DNA from: Spirochaetales bacterium
Lineage (GTDB): Bacteria; Spirochaetota; Spirochaetia; DSM-27196; SLST01
Direction: 5' to 3'
Assembly (NCBI GenBank): GCA_007130265.1
Contig: SLST01000512.1
Location: 1 to 10,654 of the forward strand
Length of the DNA stretch: 10,654 nt
Below the pieces are notes generated by a model. That model made no database searches. It saw only the letters and a program-made list of their open reading frames with translations, and was not told where the DNA came from. Shown piece after piece: positions 7,344 through 10,654 of the stretch. Numbering within the stretch: position 1 is the stretch's first letter; every line of letters begins with the position of its first letter. Made by a program: the position numbers and the translations under genes.

Positions 7344-7370
7344 GCCCGGCCGCAAGGCCGGGTTTTTTTT
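7344..7370 (+). terminator. Strong intrinsic terminator after the lipoprotein gene
   Basis: CCCGGCC (7345-7351) pairs perfectly with GGCCGGG (7356-7362) around a GCAA tetraloop. Eight Ts follow (7363-7370). It begins 19 bases after the TAA stop and separates the lipoprotein transcript from the sulfatase gene. Confidence 0.93.
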
Positions 7371-7375
7371 GGACC

Positions 7376-7413
7376 GCCGACCGGCCGGGCGATCGCCGGG
7401 GCAGACGGTCGGC
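7376..7413. repeat. GC-rich nested inverted repeat between terminator and sulfatase promoter
   Basis: GCCGACC (7376-7382) is perfectly complementary to GGTCGGC (7407-7413). Inside them lies the 10-bp palindrome GGCGATCGCC (7388-7397). No T-run follows on the plus strand. It ends just before the -35 of the sulfatase promoter. It may be a second hairpin or a protein site; no role can be assigned. Confidence 0.4.
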
Positions 7414-7414
7414 A

Positions 7415-7443
7415 TTGCAGAGGCATGATATACCAGATATACT
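7415..7443 (+). promoter_or_regulatory. Sulfatase promoter with an overlapping GntR-type operator
   Basis: TTGCAG (7415-7420), a 17-base spacer and TATACT (7438-7443) form a sigma70-type promoter. The 17-bp sequence GATATACCAGATATACT (7427-7443) matches the operator of the divergent GntR gene at 13 of 17 positions and likewise ends in the -10. The -10 ends only 6 bases before the ATG at 7450, so transcription should start at or next to the start codon. This predicts a leaderless mRNA repressed by the GntR protein. Confidence 0.65.
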
Positions 7444-7449
7444 TTGCCA

Positions 7450-8940
7450 ATGAACGTCATCTTCGTTCTCTGCGACACGCTGACCCGCGACAAACTCGGC
7501 CCGTACCAGCGGCCCGACGGTCCCTACTCCCATATCAGGACGCCTCGTCTCGACGAGTTCGCGTCGCACGCGGTTCGGTTCGACAACCATTGGCTGAACT
7601 CCACGCCGTGCATGCCCGCCCGCCGGGACCTCTTCTCGGGGCGCATCGAGTTTCCGTGGCGAAGCTGGGGGCCGCGCGAGAGCTTTGACCCCGACTGGAC
7701 CCTCACGCTCCGCGAGACGGACGTGGAGACGGCGCTCTTCACCGACCACGCAAATCTCCTCGACGTCGGCGCCGGGAACTACCACCATTTCTTCGACACC
7801 TGGCAGTTCGTCCGGGGACACTTCAACGACCACCTGCTGCTGGACGCAGACGTGCACCCGGGTCGTCCGGGGCTTGCGAGAGACCTCTATGCGGCGGCGC
7901 AAACCCGCGTGAGCGATCCGGACTCGAGCTACGTCGCGCGGAACCTGGGCAACGTCGAGGCGTGGATCGACGGACGTTCGGCCCGCGGCTCCTCACGGCC
8001 CTTCTTCCTGTTCGTGGACGAGTTCGACCCGCATTGGCCGCTCGACCCGCCGGAGCCGTACCGCTCGATGTACGTGGATGACCCGCGCCTGCTCGATCAG
8101 GAGCTGTCGCCGTTCTACTCGGGCGGAGAGGCGTCGGGCTACTCGACGGACGAGATCGCCTGGCTCAACGCCCAATACGCCGGTAAGGTGACGATGGTCG
8201 ACCACTATCTGGGAAGACTCTTTGAGAGTATTGGCCGGAACGGGCTTTGGGACGAGACGATGGTCGTCGTAACGACCGACCACGGCGAGTACCTGGGCGA
8301 GTACGGGCAGGTGTCCAAGGGGCACGGTCCGAGCTATCCGCTCTTCGCGCGATTGCCGCTTCTCGTGCACTATCCCGGCTCGCCGCTCGCGGGCGCGTCC
8401 ACCGACGCGCTCACCTGCGCCGTCGACCTGCACGCGACTGTTCTCGAAGCGCTCGGTCAACCCGTGGACGCCGCGTGTCACGGGGGCTCGATCGCGTCCA
8501 TCCTCCGGGGAGAGGGCGGGCGCGGCCGCGAGGATGTGCTTTACGGCTGGTGGGGGAAGGGATTCTACTGGACCGACGGGCGGCATCTGCTGTGCAAGGC
8601 GCCCGAGCATCCGGGGCCGCTCTATCAGTACGGTACGAATCTGGGGGAGAAGTACGTCGGTCTCCAGCCGGCCTACTTTGACCGCTACGACGGGGCCACA
8701 ACGGGTTCCTTCCTCCCGCACACCGACCGCCCGGTCTACCGAGTCCCGTCGGACGGGACGGCCTACTCGACCGTCGGCGCGGATCGCGACATGCTCTTCG
8801 ACCTTGAGGCCGACCCGGACTGTGAAGACAATCTGTATGAGACCAGGCCGCACCTGCGCGACGAGAAGATCCGCCGGTTGACCGCGGAGATGCGGCGTCT
8901 CCAGGTGCCGTCAGAGCACTTCACCCGGCTCGGACTGTAG
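7450..8940 (+). CDS. Cytoplasmic type I sulfatase (formylglycine enzyme)
   Basis: The protein has 496 residues in the alkaline phosphatase/sulfatase superfamily (PF00884). The N-terminus NVIFVLCDT supplies metal ligand Asp9. The active-site motif is Cys54-Met-Pro56-Ala-Arg58 followed by RDLFSGR, a full CxPxR signature in which Cys54 should be converted to formylglycine. Asp277-His278 in TTDHGEYLGE, and Lys290 and His292 in SKGHG, complete the usual metal and sulfate-binding set. The C-terminal LFDLEADPDCEDNLYE is typical of carbohydrate-type sulfatases. There is no signal peptide, so it probably acts on imported small sulfated molecules (inference). No maturase gene is in the window. The ATG at 7450 is preferred because the conserved first strand begins there; it has no Shine-Dalgarno. 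A TTG at 7444 would add only two residues. The 3' end overlaps the convergent dehydrogenase by 20 bp. Confidence 0.92.
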   Translation: MNVIFVLCDTLTRDKLGPYQRPDGPYSHIRTPRLDEFASHAVRFDNHWLNSTPCMPARRDLFSGRIEFPWRSWGPRESFDPDWTLTLRETDVETALFTDHANLLDVGAGNYHHFFDTWQFVRGHFNDHLLLDADVHPGRPGLARDLYAAAQTRVSDPDSSYVARNLGNVEAWIDGRSARGSSRPFFLFVDEFDPHWPLDPPEPYRSMYVDDPRLLDQELSPFYSGGEASGYSTDEIAWLNAQYAGKVTMVDHYLGRLFESIGRNGLWDETMVVVTTDHGEYLGEYGQVSKGHGPSYPLFARLPLLVHYPGSPLAGASTDALTCAVDLHATVLEALGQPVDAACHGGSIASILRGEGGRGREDVLYGWWGKGFYWTDGRHLLCKAPEHPGPLYQYGTNLGEKYVGLQPAYFDRYDGATTGSFLPHTDRPVYRVPSDGTAYSTVGADRDMLFDLEADPDCEDNLYETRPHLRDEKIRRLTAEMRRLQVPSEHFTRLGL

Positions 8941-9853
8941 CGTTACTGCTCGCGCCGCCGTGCTCGGCGAGCGCCGCAACGAGGTTTGCCACCACCTCCG
9001 CTTCCATCCGCGCGCGTGCTTCGCGTGCGCCGGAGGCGATGTGCGAGGTGAGAATCGTCTTCTCCGGCATCTCACGCAGCGGCCCTGCGTACGGCTCATC
9101 GTCAAAGACGTCGAGCGCGGCGAAAGCGATGCGCTCTTCGCGTAGCGCGTCGATGAGCGCCGCCTCGTCCACGAGCGCACCGCGCGCGGTGTTCACGAGG
9201 ATCGCCTCCCGCTTCATCCGGGAGAGTGCCGACGCGTTAATCATGCGCCGTGTCGCCTCGAGCGCAGGCGCGTGGAGCGTGACGATGTCGCTCGTTACGA
9301 GGAGCGTGTCGAGCCGGACCATCTCGCACGTCTCGTGCGTCTCAATGACCGGGTCGTACCCGAGCGCCCTGCAGCCGAAGGCAGCGGCGAGCGAGGCGAC
9401 CGCGCTCCCGATCCGGCCGCATCCAACGATGCCCACGGTCTTCCCGCCAAGGAGGTTGCCGGCGGGTTTGGGCCAGCCGCCTGCGCGGATCGCCGCGTCG
9501 GTCTGCGGGACCCGGCGGAGCGCGGCGAGCATCAGCGTCACGGTGAGCTCCGCGACCGACGGCACCGGCGCCTCAGGCGTCGTGCATACGGTGATCCCGA
9601 GCTCCCGCGCCGCGTCGAGGTCGATGCTGTCGACCCCCACACCGCACCGCGAGACGACCCTGAGCCCGGAGGCCGACTCGAGGACGCGGCGGGAGAGCGG
9701 CTCGACGCCGGCGATGAGTCCCGTCGGACGGTGCTCCTGGATGAGCGCCGTGACCTCGGCCTCGGTAAGGCGTCGGCCATACGGGTTCATCACGATCGTG
9801 AGCTCGTCCGGGAGCTTCGCGCCGAACGTCGAGGTGGTGCAGAGAATCGTCAC
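8921..9853 (-). CDS. D-2-hydroxyacid dehydrogenase (phosphoglycerate dehydrogenase-like)
   Basis: This 310-residue NAD-dependent enzyme has the D-isomer 2-hydroxyacid dehydrogenase fold. The Rossmann motif is GIVGCGRIGSAV (Gly144, Gly146, Gly149), with Asp167 in GYDP at the end of the second strand, which favours NAD over NADP. Catalytic residues are in place: Arg224 in VNTARGALVDE, Glu253 in DDEP and His271 in LTSHIASGA. RCGVGVDSIDLDAA is the typical domain-hinge segment. At this length it lacks the C-terminal ACT domain of long SerA proteins. The substrate (a glycerate, a sugar-acid derivative or another 2-hydroxyacid) cannot be told from sequence. The start is a GTG sharing GTGA with the upstream stop, preceded by GGAGG at 9863-9859. 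It is translated in tandem with the UroD-like gene and ends inside the sulfatase gene's last 20 bases. Confidence 0.92.
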   Translation of the reverse strand: MTILCTTSTFGAKLPDELTIVMNPYGRRLTEAEVTALIQEHRPTGLIAGVEPLSRRVLESASGLRVVSRCGVGVDSIDLDAARELGITVCTTPEAPVPSVAELTVTLMLAALRRVPQTDAAIRAGGWPKPAGNLLGGKTVGIVGCGRIGSAVASLAAAFGCRALGYDPVIETHETCEMVRLDTLLVTSDIVTLHAPALEATRRMINASALSRMKREAILVNTARGALVDEAALIDALREERIAFAALDVFDDEPYAGPLREMPEKTILTSHIASGAREARARMEAEVVANLVAALAEHGGASSNATVRAG

Positions 9854-10654
9854 GTGGGCCTCCAGTCCTTCTCGGTGTGTCCGGTGGCAACGCGGGCGTC
9901 GAAGTAGGCGATCGCGTTCTCGAGCGGCAGCGAATCGTGGAGCCCTCCCGGGGTGGACATGACGAACCCCTGAAGATGCGCCGTGCGGTCGTGGACCTCG
10001 AGCACGTGATCGCGGATCTCCTGCGGCGTACCCGAGTGCAGGAGCCCCGTGTCGATCCCGCCGATGATGATCCGGTCGCAGAAGGCGTCAATGACAAGGT
10101 CGAAGTCGGTCGCCGGGTTCTCGAGCATGACACCGTCGACCCCGACTGCGAGGAGCCGTTCGAGAAAGACTTCCATGTTGCCGTCGGCGACGAAGATGAC
10201 CGGCTTCTGCGCCGCCTTCGCCGGGGCGAAGAGCTCTTCGTAGCGAGGAAAGATGTAGCGGTCGTACCACTCGGGCGGGAAGACCGGTCCGCGCTTGTCC
10301 GCGAGGTCGTCGTGGCAGAAGACGAAGGGCGATTCGCAGGCGGCGAGCTCAGTCGTAAGCGCCTGCGACACGCGGGAGGCGGGCTCGAGGAGGAGCCGGT
10401 CGAGCGCATCGGGGTCGAGCGCACCGGCGAGGAGAAAGACCTCCCACCCGAGGTACTCGACGCCCCACATGAAGAGCGTCGTGTAGAGCTGACAGTAGTA
10501 GATTCCCGCTTCGCCGAGGAGCCGCTGTCGATGGGCGACGTCCTTCCGGTCGAGCGGATGCGGGACCGGGGTGAGGAGCTTTCCGTAGTCGAGAGCGATC
10601 GCTTTGGGGTCTGCCGCGAGGAACTCCTCGACCGTGTCAAAAGGGAAGCGCACG
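9850..10654 (-). CDS. Uroporphyrinogen decarboxylase-like (UroD superfamily) protein, N-terminus outside window
   Basis: The last 267 or so residues are visible and the frame stays open to the window edge. The GTG at 10653 is probably an internal Val, not the start, since family proteins are usually about 340-380 residues. Recognisable UroD-fold (PF01208) segments are HDDLADKRGPVFPPEWYDRY, KPVIFVADGN, AVGVDGVMLENPATD and IIIGGIDT, in the order of the TIM-barrel strands of UroD-like methyltransferases and decarboxylases. At the position where MtaA/CmuA-type methyltransferases carry His-x-Cys zinc ligands this protein reads V-A-D-G-N, so that zinc site is absent. True haem-pathway UroD is unlikely given the sequence and context. 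Many such paralogues occur in catabolic clusters with unknown substrates. It overlaps the dehydrogenase gene by 4 bp (GTGA), so the two are cotranslated. Confidence 0.85.
   Translation of the reverse strand, partial: VRFPFDTVEEFLAADPKAIALDYGKLLTPVPHPLDRKDVAHRQRLLGEAGIYYCQLYTTLFMWGVEYLGWEVFLLAGALDPDALDRLLLEPASRVSQALTTELAACESPFVFCHDDLADKRGPVFPPEWYDRYIFPRYEELFAPAKAAQKPVIFVADGNMEVFLERLLAVGVDGVMLENPATDFDLVIDAFCDRIIIGGIDTGLLHSGTPQEIRDHVLEVHDRTAHLQGFVMSTPGGLHDSLPLENAIAYFDARVATGHTEKDWRPT
9859..9863 (-). promoter_or_regulatory. Ribosome binding site of the dehydrogenase
   Basis: GGAGG on the minus strand lies 5 bases before the GTG at 9853, inside the last codons of the UroD-like gene. It supports the GTG start. 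Confidence 0.75.

Noticed and set aside
9039..9962. Plus-strand open frame of 307 codons opposite the dehydrogenase
   Set aside because: Ser/Arg/Ala-rich shadow frame; the dehydrogenase has all its catalytic residues on the minus strand.
9573..10640. Minus-strand open frame of 355 codons spanning the UroD-like and dehydrogenase genes in another frame
   Set aside because: The translation is Ser/Arg-rich low complexity with no domain. It overlaps two well-supported genes on the same strand.

Overview
The window is GC-rich, densely packed bacterial chromosome. Seven genes sit in three transcription blocks, and both ends cut through a gene. There are no tRNA or rRNA genes, no CRISPR array, no transposase and no phage gene. 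The gene set is a FAD-dependent oxidoreductase with a C-terminal beta-sandwich, a cytoplasmic formylglycine-type sulfatase, an FCD-type GntR regulator, a UroD-like protein, a D-2-hydroxyacid dehydrogenase and an FMN_bind-like lipoprotein. This fits a heterotrophic, probably anaerobic or environmental bacterium that breaks down complex or sulfated organic matter. A Spirochaetota- or Planctomycetota/Lentisphaerota-like lineage is my best guess, but no marker gene here fixes the taxon.

Layout: (1) 1-5549, plus strand, is a translationally coupled operon: a FAD-dependent oxidoreductase missing its N-terminus, an unrecognised 776-residue protein that looks like a beta-sandwich plus alpha/alpha-barrel enzyme, and a PepV-like M20 metallopeptidase. 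The junctions overlap by 4 and 8 bp. (2) 5573-6283, minus strand, is a GntR/FCD regulator convergent with that operon. (3) 6284-6545 is an AT-rich intergenic region. It holds the regulator's promoter and operator, a CRP/FNR-like palindrome, and a leader with two hairpins for the next gene. (4) 6546-7325, plus strand, is a stand-alone lipoprotein gene that ends in a strong intrinsic terminator (7344-7370). (5) 7450-8940, plus strand, is a sulfatase with its own promoter. (6) 8921-10654, minus strand, is a UroD-like gene running off the window, followed through a 4-bp overlap by a D-2-hydroxyacid dehydrogenase. The dehydrogenase overlaps the sulfatase tail-to-tail by 20 bp.

How they may work together: near-identical 17-bp operators, matching at 13 of 17 positions, overlap the -10 box of both the GntR gene and the sulfatase gene, each at a 17-bp spacer from a possible -35. 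The simplest reading is that the GntR protein represses itself and the sulfatase in response to a small organic acid or sugar acid. The oxidoreductase, the unknown alpha/alpha-barrel candidate, the M20 hydrolase, the dehydrogenase and the UroD-like protein would then be intracellular catabolic enzymes of the same or neighbouring pathways. The substrate cannot be read from sequence. The least characterised pieces are the 776-residue protein, the lipoprotein with a flavinylation-like motif, and the sulfatase promoter, which predicts a leaderless mRNA.
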